Shown here: piece after piece, positions 28,301 to 37,797 of the stretch | Layout: each line of letters starts with the position of its first letter | Numbering within the stretch: the first letter of the stretch is position 1 | Origin: Casuarina equisetifolia | Taxonomy: Eukaryota > Streptophyta > Magnoliopsida > Fagales > Casuarinaceae | NCBI GenBank assembly: GCA_028551475.1 | Contig: CM052357.1 | Span: 17,655,931-17,719,930, forward strand | Length of the DNA: 64,000 bases | Direction of reading: 5' to 3' | The notes under the pieces: model-generated | Database searches by the model: none | The model's input: the letters and a program-made list of their open reading frames with translations, nothing else | Told to the model about the DNA's origin: nothing | Translations under genes and position numbers: made by a program

Positions 28301-28766
28301 TTCGTCCATGATAGAAGAGGTCCTACAAAGTTTGGTTCTATAAGTTCAGCATCACTTATGAACTTGTTGAAATCTTCTATTCCTTCTATCCATCTACTAG
28401 CTACACTGACCCTTTCATTTAGATTCCTCACTGTATTAAAATCACCTACTAGTAGCCATTGATTGTCCTTTCCATAACTGTTATAACATTGTGTGAGGTT
28501 AGTCCAAAGATCCTTTCGTTCATTTGCTGCATTTGCTGCATAGATGGCAGATAAGTACCATACTTCATGTCCTTCTTCCACTCTAGAATTCACTACCTGT
28601 TTCGAACTACTAAGCATTGTGATGTTGAGCTGTGGCTTTTTCCATATAATTCAAATCCTTCCATTTTCATTATCTCTATAATTGTGAACAAACCTCCATT
28701 GGGCAAAAAGAGAATCTATTACCCATTGTGCTTTATCTTTTTTTATTTTGTGTTCTAATAGAATGA
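25392..28766 (-). mobile_element. 5'-truncated L1-type LINE with 16-bp TSD
   Basis: The 3' end is a poly(A) tract (T-run 25391-25402 on plus) preceded by the sequence CTTTCACC. The target duplication CTTCATCATGGCATTT is exact at 25379-25394 and 28767-28782; its left copy overlaps the poly(T). The element reads from within the endonuclease domain (near 28766), through RT and the zinc-binding region, to the tail. It is therefore 5'-truncated, as usual for target-primed reverse transcription. It is better preserved than the neighbouring LINE, so it inserted later. Confidence 0.92.
25470..28760 (-). pseudogene. LINE ORF2 remnant: endonuclease, RT, zf-RVT
   Basis: The endonuclease part (27745-28617 plus upstream codons) contains WLLVGDFNTVRN and TPGLSDHSPCTI. 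RT spans about 26321-27748 with SGPDGYNSFFFKKAW, FRPISCCNVLYKI, KVDIMKAYDSVD and the catalytic FADD in HLCFADDLFLFAHGD, all intact. The C-terminal zf-RVT domain (25470-26267) contains WKEGVPKHNFICWI and CNLCQQEEESQEHLFFKC. I count only about five lesions: a TGA in place of Trp near 28650, a frameshift at a T-run near 27760, a TGA in place of Trp at 27065, a frameshift near 26450, and a TAG near 26293. There is no RNase H domain. Confidence 0.9.
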
Positions 28767-28782
28767 CTTCATCATGGCATTT

Positions 28783-29579
28783 GCTTTACACAAAATTCTT
28801 CCACTACTCTTTATGCTTTCTCAAATATTAGTTAGGCTAGTAATTGCAATGACCATTGCTTAATTGGTGGCTATTTTGTGTTTCTTAGTTTGAACATCAC
28901 TTCCTTATACTCCTAAAAATAGTGGATTATAGCTCATTCTAGCACAAAGGTTGAGTACAAATGTCTAGTAGACACGAGATTTGAAATTATGTGGATCAAG
29001 TGTTTTTTCTTCTTTTTTTTTTTTTTTTTTTTATCTTTAGGCTTTACTCCCTCGTATGCTTACTTTATGAGGTGACAGCTTATTTGTCCTCTATCTTATT
29101 AGGAATCCGGTCTTGCATGCTTGTATGAAGTATATTGAGATTGATTTTTTATTTTATTCAATAGCATTTTCTCCATGGCTAGTTCTTTGTTTAGTTAATC
29201 TCCTTTATTAACCAACATGCTAACGTCTTTAGAGAACTATCTTCAACGCAATTTCATCTTCTTTGCTCTAAGCTGATAGTTTATCATACCTTATTAGCTT
29301 GTCGGGAGATGTTGACCAAGTCTACCCAGTGAGCCACATCATCAGCTCTTGCCATGTCAGCACCTTCCCTGTAACCGTTAGTTGTTCTGATTTCTGACAG
29401 CCTAAAAGAATAGCTGTTGTAGGATTTTGCATTGATAACTTGTAGATATTACTTCTACAAGAAGGAACCAAAAAGCAACTGTATATATCGTTCTTTTGAG
29501 CAATAACAAAATAGAGAGCAGTTTTTTATTTGTGTTTCATTTTTTCTTTCTTCTTTACAAGCATTTCAACCTTGATTTT
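28783..29579. other. Unassigned sequence with a T-run and an LTR-like tail
   Basis: A T-run of about 20 lies near 29012-29032. From about 29311 (TGTTGACCAAGTC) to about 29570 (CTTTACAAGCATTTCAACC) the sequence resembles a short copia-type LTR, with a TATATATCG segment, GAGCAATAACAAAATAGAG and a TTCTTTACAAG end. No target duplication or second copy was seen, so this is a suggestion only. The remainder has no recognisable content. Confidence 0.35.
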
Positions 29580-30188
29580 GCGTTCAAACAAAACAAAGAG
29601 ACCTTTCGAGGAATCACAGTTTTGAGTACTTCCTGTCCTCCCAATTTACGTACATGTGCGTTCCTCCAAAACTGCGGCATTCGGAGGGAAGACAGTATAC
29701 GAGGAATGCACAATATCAGATTCACAGGCCGACAGAGCCAGTGTGTATTAAAATGTCTGTAAAAACCAGTGAAAATGACGTCGCTTCGTATTAGGGAAAA
29801 AAGATACCGTTTTATTTCAGGATATCTCTAGAACTGGCTAGTTAGAACATGGATATTCTTGTAATCTTGTTTACTGCCTAAATGATGCTATATAGTTCAT
29901 CATTTTTTATTTAATGAATATGTAAGTCATTACAAGTAGAAAATGATATTTTTCAACATTACAAAATCCCTCTATGCATCATCATTTTTTTCCTTAAAAA
30001 AAACATTTTACTACACACTAGCTCTGTCGGCCAGCGAATCTGTTGTTGTGCGTTCCTCGGATACTTTCTGTCCTTCCAATGTCACAGTTTCGAGGAACGC
30101 ACATGTACGTAAATTGGGAGGACAGGAAGTACATGTGCGTTCATCGAAATTGGATTCCTTGAAAGGTCTCTTTGTTTTGTTTAAACGC
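29580..30188. repeat. Inverted duplication at the left edge of unit A
   Basis: Left arm 29580-29746 is the reverse complement of right arm 30013-30188 over about 170 bp, for example ACTTCCTGTCCTCCCAATTT against its complement, and CCGACAGAGCCAGTGTGT against ACACACTAGCTCTGTCGG. The 266-bp spacer continues the inverted copy of the flank seen upright at about 34620-34930 and 62120-62420. Within the right arm, GAACGCACATGTAC (30095-30108) and GTACATGTGCGTTC (30129-30142) form a perfect 14-bp hairpin with a 20-nt loop. Confidence 0.85.
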
Positions 30189-31558
30189 ATAGGTCGGTTC
30201 AAATTTTGAATGATCGAAAGTTCGAATATTATAGGGCCTTTGATTCTTCCAGTTCAGATACATCAACTAACCCGTACAATATTGTACAATGTTGTACGGG
30301 TAGCGTAAACTCTAAGCATCCGAAGAAGTTGTTTAAAATAATTGATAAAAAACTATTAATGTAGTGATCATACAGAGTGTTTGAGTGGGAACACTGCATT
30401 CTTTATTCTTTTCCCTTCTGACGAATGAATACACGATAATCTAAATAAAGGCCTAGTGGGGAGGAAAAGCACTTGATTATTCCCAGTCATAGGCAACCAA
30501 AGATTCAAAATCAACAAAGATAAGGATGTAGACTTTGTGTGAAGCAGTTTTGTCTTTGATGCCTTAAGTCATTCTTATGGAAAACTTGACTCGAACATTA
30601 ATGCTGAGCTTGTTACCTTATGATGGATGGCACCATAGGCTCTGGGTTTGGCATTTGGTTGTCGATAATTAGTCCGGAACCATTTCATAATATAACTCCA
30701 ATGCCAAAATAACTAAAAAAAATCGACCTAGGGGGACCAGGTACAGAGTTCGTCGCCAGTGATTCTGGAGCTGCAGAACAACCTAAGGGACTTATTTCTG
30801 AGCAACAACAGAACGGTTTTTGTGAGTCCAAAATTACGACCATCATAAAGGGCGAATTGTGTGCCTTCAGATTTTTGACGTGTTGCTGCATCAAATTGGT
30901 TTAATTTCATGAGGCTCATGTCTGGTGTGGCGGAGCAAGAACACAGTCCAAGAAGTCCTGTTTGATAGATGAAGTATAGATGCCAGAAAATAATAAAGGA
31001 AAAGTTGGGTCTTCTTTGAATTGGGTTTGTTCGGTTACAATAGGAGTTCTAAGAAAGCTTTAGAAGCTGATCCTGTGAATCGAATGGTTAAAAGTCTTTC
31101 AAGCATAGTCACTTTTAATGCAACGCCATTCAGTAATCCATAACCGAGAAGATCCCCTCTGTCAAACAATGCTTAAAACAAAGTGAAGCCAATCAAACGG
31201 GAGAGGATTTAAGAGGAAAGCCACTGCTCGAAAACCTCCTCAAGGCCACTCCATAACTTAGTATAATCAGTAACATGGTAATTGATCGCGTCCGAAGAAT
31301 GTTGGGGCAAACCCCACTGACCCCATCAGAAGAAAGGCTGTCCATGGCCAAACAGAACACATGACGGCGAGGAAACATTGAAAAACACATGATCTTTTAC
31401 CAAACTTTCATTATCTTTGTGACACGCAACCAGAGATTACATACTATTCTCATGATCGAATAAGCCTATGGACTTAAATAAACAACAATCCACAAAGCTG
31501 AGCCATGATCTATGAGGATCATTCTAGTGGTCAACAAAGTAATGTTTTCCACCATTAC

Positions 31559-32221
31559 CTAAAAGAAACCATCACCCTTTGCAACGCCAGTGAAAGAATC
31601 CATTGTTAGTTGATGCCAAGAAATAGTATCCTCCGCTGCGAAGCTGTCGGCGATGTCCACGTTGGTTCCAGGGACAGTGCTAGATGAGGAGACGAAAACA
31701 TCGCTTGCAGTATTGCCGTTTGCACACATACTTTGCTGCTCCTGTAACAATCTCTGCTGTTGATGAAGGTGTTGATACTCGACTTGTTGCTGAGACTGAG
31801 ATTGCTGATGATAATTGTAATTGTTGGTAGAGGGAGCCATTAATGAGGCTATAATTCGATCGTTCTCCTCTGTTCCTCTTCCAAAGTCCAGGAAGACCGG
31901 CCCTTTCTGGTTTCCAAATATGGTCCTGCTAGGACAACCGGTAAATTGCTGCACCAAGGCACGAAAATTGTCGGCGTTGGCATTGAGGATGGTAGCGGGT
32001 GTTTTCTTGGAAGCCCTAGACCTCTTTCTGGTTGATTTCGATGGACTGCCCTTTGGAGTCAACTGGCCGTTCGCTGGACTCGATGAATTGGTTGGACTCA
32101 AAATGGTCTCGGCTTTGACGCTTGTAATTGCCTCAGCAGTATTCAAGACTCCATGAGAAACGGTCGGCTGCCCTTCAATGGCCTGCTCATAGAACGGCAG
32201 CCATTCACCAGAACTAGGCAT
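31559..32221 (-). CDS. VQ-motif transcriptional regulator (unit A, intact)
   Basis: An intronless 220-codon gene encodes a protein with the VQ motif FRALVQQFTG at residues 86-95, matching FxxxVQxhTG. VQ proteins are nuclear cofactors that bind group I and IIc WRKY factors, and some act in jasmonate and defence signalling. A basic stretch STRKRSRASKK (residues 63-73) precedes the motif, as in the CaMBP25/VQ22 (JAV1) group, and could be a nuclear localisation signal. Residues 139-163 are Gln-rich. The N-terminus reads GEWLPFYEQ. The ATG at 32221 is the first after an in-frame TGA 33 nt upstream. Only about 170 bp of unique sequence lies upstream before a repeat, so its promoter may have been altered. 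Length, lack of introns and motif context all fit a functional gene. The exact VQ number cannot be assigned by eye. Confidence 0.92.
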   Translation of the reverse strand: MPSSGEWLPFYEQAIEGQPTVSHGVLNTAEAITSVKAETILSPTNSSSPANGQLTPKGSPSKSTRKRSRASKKTPATILNANADNFRALVQQFTGCPSRTIFGNQKGPVFLDFGRGTEENDRIIASLMAPSTNNYNYHQQSQSQQQVEYQHLHQQQRLLQEQQSMCANGNTASDVFVSSSSTVPGTNVDIADSFAAEDTISWHQLTMDSFTGVAKGDGFF

Positions 32222-32388
32222 GGAGCTCCTCGTGGTTTTCGGGCGGTGATCTCACTGTCTTTTCTCCAATCCGCTACTTATGCTGTGAAAGGAAGATGTA
32301 GGCTGTGAGAGTCCTGGAGCCAAAGCATGTGGTACTTCCTGGAAATAACGTCTGCTAATGTCAGCAATGTCATCACAGCAAGAAAGAG
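32222..32388 (-). promoter_or_regulatory. Short 5' flank of the VQ gene
   Basis: About 167 bp separate the VQ start codon from the dispersed repeat. An in-frame stop lies 33 nt upstream of the ATG. No clear TATA box or W-box (TTGAC) is seen, so much of the original promoter may have been displaced. In unit B, homology to this flank ends near 54317, at the start of a gypsy element. Confidence 0.45.
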
Positions 32389-32881
32389 AAACTGAAAGGA
32401 AAATAATAATTACTAAGTCTATAATTAAAGTTCACATAGGAAATTTGCTGAAACAAATTACTTATTATATGATCAGAAGTCAAATAGTTAAGTTTAAAAT
32501 TGAGAACTTATTTCTCTATTTTTAAGATAAATAAAATTTAAAAAGATTTGGCAGTAATTCCTCATGTTTCATTTGCCCAATCTACTTTTATCAAACTTTT
32601 CTTCCAACTTCATATGCTCCAGTTGTTGTGGAGAATGATTGTTAAGAGTTCCAGAACATCAATTCAAAGAACATGTTAATCAAGCCTTGCAACCAATGAA
32701 GCTTTTAGTTAGGCTTGAATCCTTGCTTGGAGGTCTTAAGAAGGCATTTAACTATCTCAAGGAGGAAAGAAAGTAGGATCATGAGTGCGATTGTGGCCTA
32801 TGGTTCCAAAATGTTGTAATCATAACCCAATCATATTAATGGCACTTGAAATGCTAAGGAGGTAGAGACATTTTGTTGAGA
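32389..32881 (+). repeat. Dispersed repeat, copy 2 (partner at 9783-10275)
   Basis: It has the same orientation and the same left boundary as 9783-10275, with many substitutions and small indels. Here it stands alone, without the chromovirus pol that follows copy 1. It is therefore either a truncated insertion of the same element or an independent repeat family. It lies directly upstream of the VQ gene. Confidence 0.75.
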
Positions 32882-33079
32882 TAAAGCATTAGGCTCCAGA
32901 TAATTTAGCTATATGATATTCATTTATGCACGTGGGTCAGTTTTTGGGAAAAACCACATTTGTCTTCACCTACGCTTAACATTCCGCATGTTGCATTAAT
33001 TATGCCCAATTTTGTAACCTACAAATAATGGAAGTTAGTGAGAAAATGTATGAATGTAAAGTAGTCGTGTAAATATTTT
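32882..33079. other. Host spacer between units A and B
   Basis: About 32940-33075 resembles 61320-61460 (shared GCATGTTGCATTAATTATGC-like and AATAATGGAAGTTRSYGA segments). The same spacer therefore occurs next to unit C. It is broken at 33080 by a gypsy fragment. Confidence 0.6.
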
Positions 33080-34600
33080 ACCCCCCTCTTTTGGTCAATC
33101 ACGTTTAAAATAACACAAATACAATTGGACAATTCTATTGGCCACTTCTATCCCTCCATTTGACAAGTATGGTGGGTAGATAACATGTTAAAGCCATTTC
33201 CAAGTAGCTCGAATAATTCCTGCTATAAAACAATTGCAAAAGTAGCCCCCCAGTCACTCACGATGGTCCCAGGCATTCTATATGACTTGAATATTTAAGT
33301 TATGCTGCAAGTTGATTAAGCATGTGAAATTGGAATAAAATGTCCAAACTTAAACAACATATCTATGATGACAAAGATGAGGATTTTACTTTAACGTGGA
33401 GGCAATCCATCAATGAAATCCATGGAGATTTCCACCCAAATTTTATATAAATGGAAAGAGGTTTAAGAAGGCTAAGTAATATAAGGTTCTCGATTTGTAT
33501 TGCTAGCATGTTCTACATTGTCTAACAAAGCCTTATACACCTTTACTTAGATGTCTCCAATAAAATACAGCTTTAATTTAATGTAGAGACTTATTATACC
33601 CCTCATGTGCTCCATTGTAAAATGCTTGCAATATTATTAGCATGCACTAGTTGTAAGTTTTCGAATATCTAGATTTGGTTCTTCTAGAAAATGACCTTAT
33701 CTATACATTCCCAAGGTCTAACAACTTCTCCTACCTTAATCTTTCCTATTGGCTCTTGAGCAAACAAAACACTGCTCTTATTTGAAATTCTCTAGCCATA
33801 AGGCAAAGGCCTTGTAGTAGCCCTTAAATTCCACTACACATCCCCTTGTAATCTTTCCTTCTCATTTTCATGCTAGGGCAATAGCTGCTCCATTCTTCCT
33901 ACTTGGCTTGTTCTTTATGGAGAAGTCCTATCATATTAATTTTGCTAACTACTTTGTAGAACAAGGGTAAAAATATTTTGCTCCAAAAGGAATTTCAACA
34001 CTTTTGCCCTTTCCTCACAATAAATTACTTTCCTAAGATATTATGGCACCAATATTGCACTTCCAATACCAAAGCAAGCATCTCCTTTTCATAGGTTGAA
34101 AGGGTTGCATTTTTCCATGTAATACCTTACTAAAAAAGGCTATAGGTCCTAATTCTTTTTAAAAACTCTCCCTTAATTGAACCACTTACATCACACTTTG
34201 TGATGAAGGGCTTGTTGAAATTATGTAAAGTTAGGATAGGTGTTGCCATATGCATTCTTTTGAAAGATTAGAAGGCTTCATTTGCTTGGTCATTCCATCC
34301 AATGCAAACTTTCTTTAATAGTTTGGTCAATGGTTCAACCAACCTTCCATACCCCTTTACAAATCTCTTATAATATCCAATTAAATCTAGAAATCCCCTT
34401 AAGTCCTTCAAATTCCTTGGTTGTTGCTAGTCTAATATTGCCTTAACGTTTTCTACATCAACCAATACTACTTCCCCTAAAATAGCCATGAAACTTTAAT
34501 ATCCAATATCCAATTAAATCTAGAAATCCTCTAATATTGCCTTCAAATTCCTTGGTTGTTGCTAGTCTAATATTGCCTTAACGTTTTCTATATCAACCAA
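33080..34600 (-). pseudogene. Ty3/gypsy pol fragment (IN to RT/RNH), minus strand
   Basis: Reading on the minus strand, the RT/RNase H junction is recognisable: LIGYYKRFVKGYGRLVEPL near 34330-34400 and ITKCDVSGSIKG near 34190. RNase H and integrase debris extends to about 33080. It is a close relative of 56440-58440, and aligned stretches run for hundreds of bases. A segment of about 92 bp is duplicated at its right end (34375-34466 and 34508-34600). The rest of the element is missing, so it is a truncated copy between units A and B. Confidence 0.8.
34375..34600 (-). repeat. About 92-bp direct duplication in the gypsy fragment
   Basis: The segment ATCCAATTAAATCTAGAAATCC .. TTCTAYATCAACCAA occurs twice, about 130 bp apart, with a small internal deletion in the second copy. 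The second copy ends at the junction with host unit B, so the duplication may be linked to the event that created that junction. Confidence 0.85.
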
Positions 34601-35686
34601 TTTCTCTTTTATCTTTAGTTTTATGACAGCGTCCCAACAAAACAATATTGTATATGATCACAAAAAATTGGTGATGCACAGACGGGTTTTATAATGTTGG
34701 AAAATGTCATTAAGTTGTTATATTTTAAATGTTATAAATGGGACTAATATATTTTAAAAAAAAATTATGCATAACATAATACCGCATCATTTTATGCAAC
34801 AAAGAAGATCACAAGAATATCCATGCTCTAACGAGCCAGATCCTGAGATATCTCGAAATAAAACGGTATCTTTTCGCTCCTAATACGAAGCGACGTATTT
34901 CGGTGATTGCTACGGACATTTTTTTACACGCTGGCACTTTCGGCTCAGGAATCTGATATTGGGAAGACAGGAAGTTCATTAATATGCAGCCGTACAACTG
35001 CGTTCCTCGAAAACTGTGATTCGTCTCTATGTCTCTTTTGTTTTGTTTGAACGCATAGGTCAGTTCAAAGTTTGAATAGTCGAATGGTCGAATATTACAG
35101 GGGGCTTTGTTTCTTCGACCTGGTCAAGACACGTGAACTAAGCCGAACAATGTGGTACGGCGTTGTACGGCTAGCGTAAACTCGAAGCATCCGAAAAAGT
35201 CGTTCAAATAAACTGGTGAAAAAATACTAGTGTAATGATCATAAAGAGTGTTTGAGTGGGAACCCTGTGTTGTTTATTTTTTTGGCTAGAGATGAATGGA
35301 AACGGCAATAATATAAACAAAGGCGTGGTGGGGAGGAAAGGCACCTGATTGTTCCCGGTCAAAGATAACCGAAGATTCAAAATCAACAAAGATAAGGATA
35401 GACTTTGTGTGAGGCAGTTTTTGTCTTTAAAAAGCTTCGTGTTTGGTGTAGTGAAGCAAGAAAAAATAATAAAGAAAAAGTTGGGTCTTCTTTGTACTTG
35501 TTTATTATGTTAGAATACAGAGTTCTAAGAAAGCTTTAAAAGATACTTTTATGAACCGAATGGTTAAAACTCTTTCAAGCATTGTCTCTTCTAATGTCTT
35601 AAAATACCATACATAACCGAGAAGATCCCTTCCGTCAAACAATGCTTAAAACAAAGTTAAGCCAATTAAATGGGAGCAGGGTTCAA
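34601..35686 (-). repeat. Host unit B, left part (3' flank of the VQ pseudogene)
   Basis: It matches unit C at about 62100-63590 and unit A at about 30140-31200. Anchors include GACGGGTTTTATAATGTTGGAAAATG (34683-34708), CAAGAATATCCATGCTC and GTTGTACGGCTAGCGTAAACTC. It lacks about 400 bp present in units A and C (A positions about 30600-30950), an internal deletion. It breaks at 35686, where a nonautonomous LTR element is inserted. Confidence 0.85.
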
Positions 35687-37649
35687 AAGTGTTGAAGTGA
35701 CTTTGATATCACTTGTTGGAGGAATTTAACCATGTGTATCATCCACATAGAGAGTAAATACACAATCATAGAAATGCATATACACAAACACAAAAAATTT
35801 AAGATATTTAAATTATTATAATGTCTTACGTACCCTTTAGTTTCTTCTTATTTAATTTTCTTCTACTTTTCCTCTTATCAAATAGGTTATCTTATGAGTT
35901 CTTTCATCAACTAAAATTCATTAGAGCCTCCCAAGGGGATTCCATATGCTCCTATAGTAGGTTTCTCTTACTTTCCTTATTTATAGAAAAATCTTAAAGA
36001 AATTCTAATTGAATACTACTAAAAAAATCTACTACCACAAGAATATGAGAATCCTAGTAAAATACTACTAAAAAAACCCACTATAATTAGAGGATAACAC
36101 TTAGTATTACAATTACATAAAGACCTTTGACTTAATTGTTCTATCAATCCCAACAATCTCTCTTTCAGAACAATTAGTATAACATTCTTGCACTCTAAGA
36201 AAGTATAGAAAATTTCTTTAAATACACAACCATAGTATTAGGAAAAAGAAAGATTGAAGAAACTCTCTTTCATTTCCATAGTTGTAGTCTTTAGATAATG
36301 AAAGGCTAAGGAAACTCTTTTCAACTTCCATAACCATAGTCTTTAGATAAAGAAAGATTAAGGAACTCTCTTCAATCAACTATGATAGAGAAAATTTCTT
36401 TTTGATAGAGAAAAACTAAAGAAACTCTTTTCAAAACAAGCCCTCATTAACTGTGACATCCTTGCTTCCTTTTAAATCACACCTTTTTCAGGTCATACCT
36501 CTTTAGGCACTTTGTTATAGCCTCTTTTAGGTTACACCTCTTCTTAGCTATGTTTCTCTTCAGGCATTTGCACATGATCATGGGCATCTACTATCCAAAT
36601 GCCTCCTCCACTCTAAGGTTATCAATAATAGTAAAAATTCTAATTCTTTGACAGCAATTAAGATTTCTCTTTAGAATCCACCCATTAAAGAGTCCACCTC
36701 CCATCTAGAATTGTTAGTGCTTCTATGAAATCAACCATTGGAGCCTCCCACACCTTATATGCGTACTAACAGACTTGAAAATCTCAAAATTTTACTTCAT
36801 CAACCACATCAACATAAAAGCCTCATAAGCTTTCCCTTAATCATCAATCCACCTTTAAACACCAATATCTCTACCATTCTTTTGCTATTTGATGCTGCAA
36901 CTTAAAACAGATTTACATGACCACCATAAATAATTTGATCAATCTAATCTTCAATTTGACAACTCAAAAGTACCAATCATTTCCAAAATATCATGCTTTT
37001 CAGCAAAAAATCTCCAATTTGACTCATAAATGCTTAGGTTTAGACAGATAAACATAAATATGTACTTTGCAAACCCTAATCCACCATTCCAACAATATAT
37101 ACTAGTTTATCTACATCAATATTGTCTAAAATCGAATCGGATTTAGGGAAAGAGAAAATCTCACTTCAAAACATCTATTTGCTTCTTTAATTACATTCAC
37201 CATGTTTGATTTATCATTTATGGTCTTGATTTTTCACTCTTCACAATCACTACACCACTTGTTAGGATCCAAGTGGTTCTGATACCACTTGTTGAGGATC
37301 TAAGCAACTCTTATACCATTTTGTTGGGATCAAAGCAACTTTGTTACCATTGTTGAGGAAATTCAATCAAGTGCATCATCCCTATCATCAAATAGATATC
37401 TCATATTCTTTCATCAACTAGAATTTATAGAAAAAGGGGGGGGGGAGTGTATCTTTAATAATTAGCGCCCAAAGGGACTCCATGTACTCACCCACTAGGT
37501 TTCTTTACACATATTTTATTTATAGAGAAATCCTAAAGAAATCTTAGTTGAATCTTACTAGGAAAACCCATTACAACTAAAAGATAATCCCTACTTCTAT
37601 AATTATATAAAGACCCTTGACATAATTGTTCCAATGATGCAAATACAAT
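35687..37649 (-). mobile_element. Nonautonomous LTR element with 11-bp flanking duplication
   Basis: A 1963-bp insert in unit B is flanked by an exact direct repeat GCAGGGTTCAA (35676-35686 and 37650-37660). Unit C has the single-copy empty site at about 63576. LTR-like blocks lie near 35711-36157 (TGTTGGAGG..CCCAACA) and from 37352 (TGTTGAGGAAATTC). They share sequence such as AATTAYATAAAGACCYTTGAC and TCATCAACTARAATT. Next to the right block, GGTTCTGATACCACT is the complement of an initiator-Met tRNA primer site, so the element is on the minus strand. A purine tract abuts the left block. No gag or pol is present. Internal sequence includes imperfect 60-bp repeats at about 36260-36430 and three imperfect primer-site units at 37262-37352. 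Confidence 0.7.
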
Positions 37650-37797
37650 GCAGGGTTCAAGAGGAAAGCCACTGATCAAAAACCTCCCCAAGACCACTCC
37701 ATAATTTAGTATAACCAGTAACTTGGTAATTACAAGTATTTAAAAGACACCAGAATTGAATGTGTTCGAAGCATATTAGGCCAAACTCTTTACATGG
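37650..37797 (-). repeat. Host unit B, middle fragment
   Basis: About 140 bp aligns to unit A at about 31205-31330 (AGGAAAGCCACTG..CGAAAACCTCC; GTTCGAAGCATATTAGGCCAAAC). It sits between the 1.96-kb insert and the Athila-like element and shows that both lie in the same host sequence. Confidence 0.85.

Larger units (their letters stand above)
29580..32388 (-). repeat. Host unit A (VQ gene plus 3' flank)
   Basis: This is the first of three related units. The 3' flank (about 30140-31558) matches unit B at 35020-35686, 37650-37797 and 42983-43207, and unit C at 62490-63934. Conserved anchors are CGAATATTA.AGGG, GTGTTTGAGTGGGAACMCTG and AGATTCAAAATCAACAAAGAT. The unit ends on the right where the dispersed repeat begins at 32389. 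No other gene in the unit is supported. Confidence 0.85.

Noticed and set aside
31193..31390. Small minus-strand frame with a similar frame in unit C (63568-63780), both reading LSSDGVSGV
   Set aside because: The similarity follows from the duplicated 3' flank. The frames diverge by indels and have different ends, and no family is recognised.
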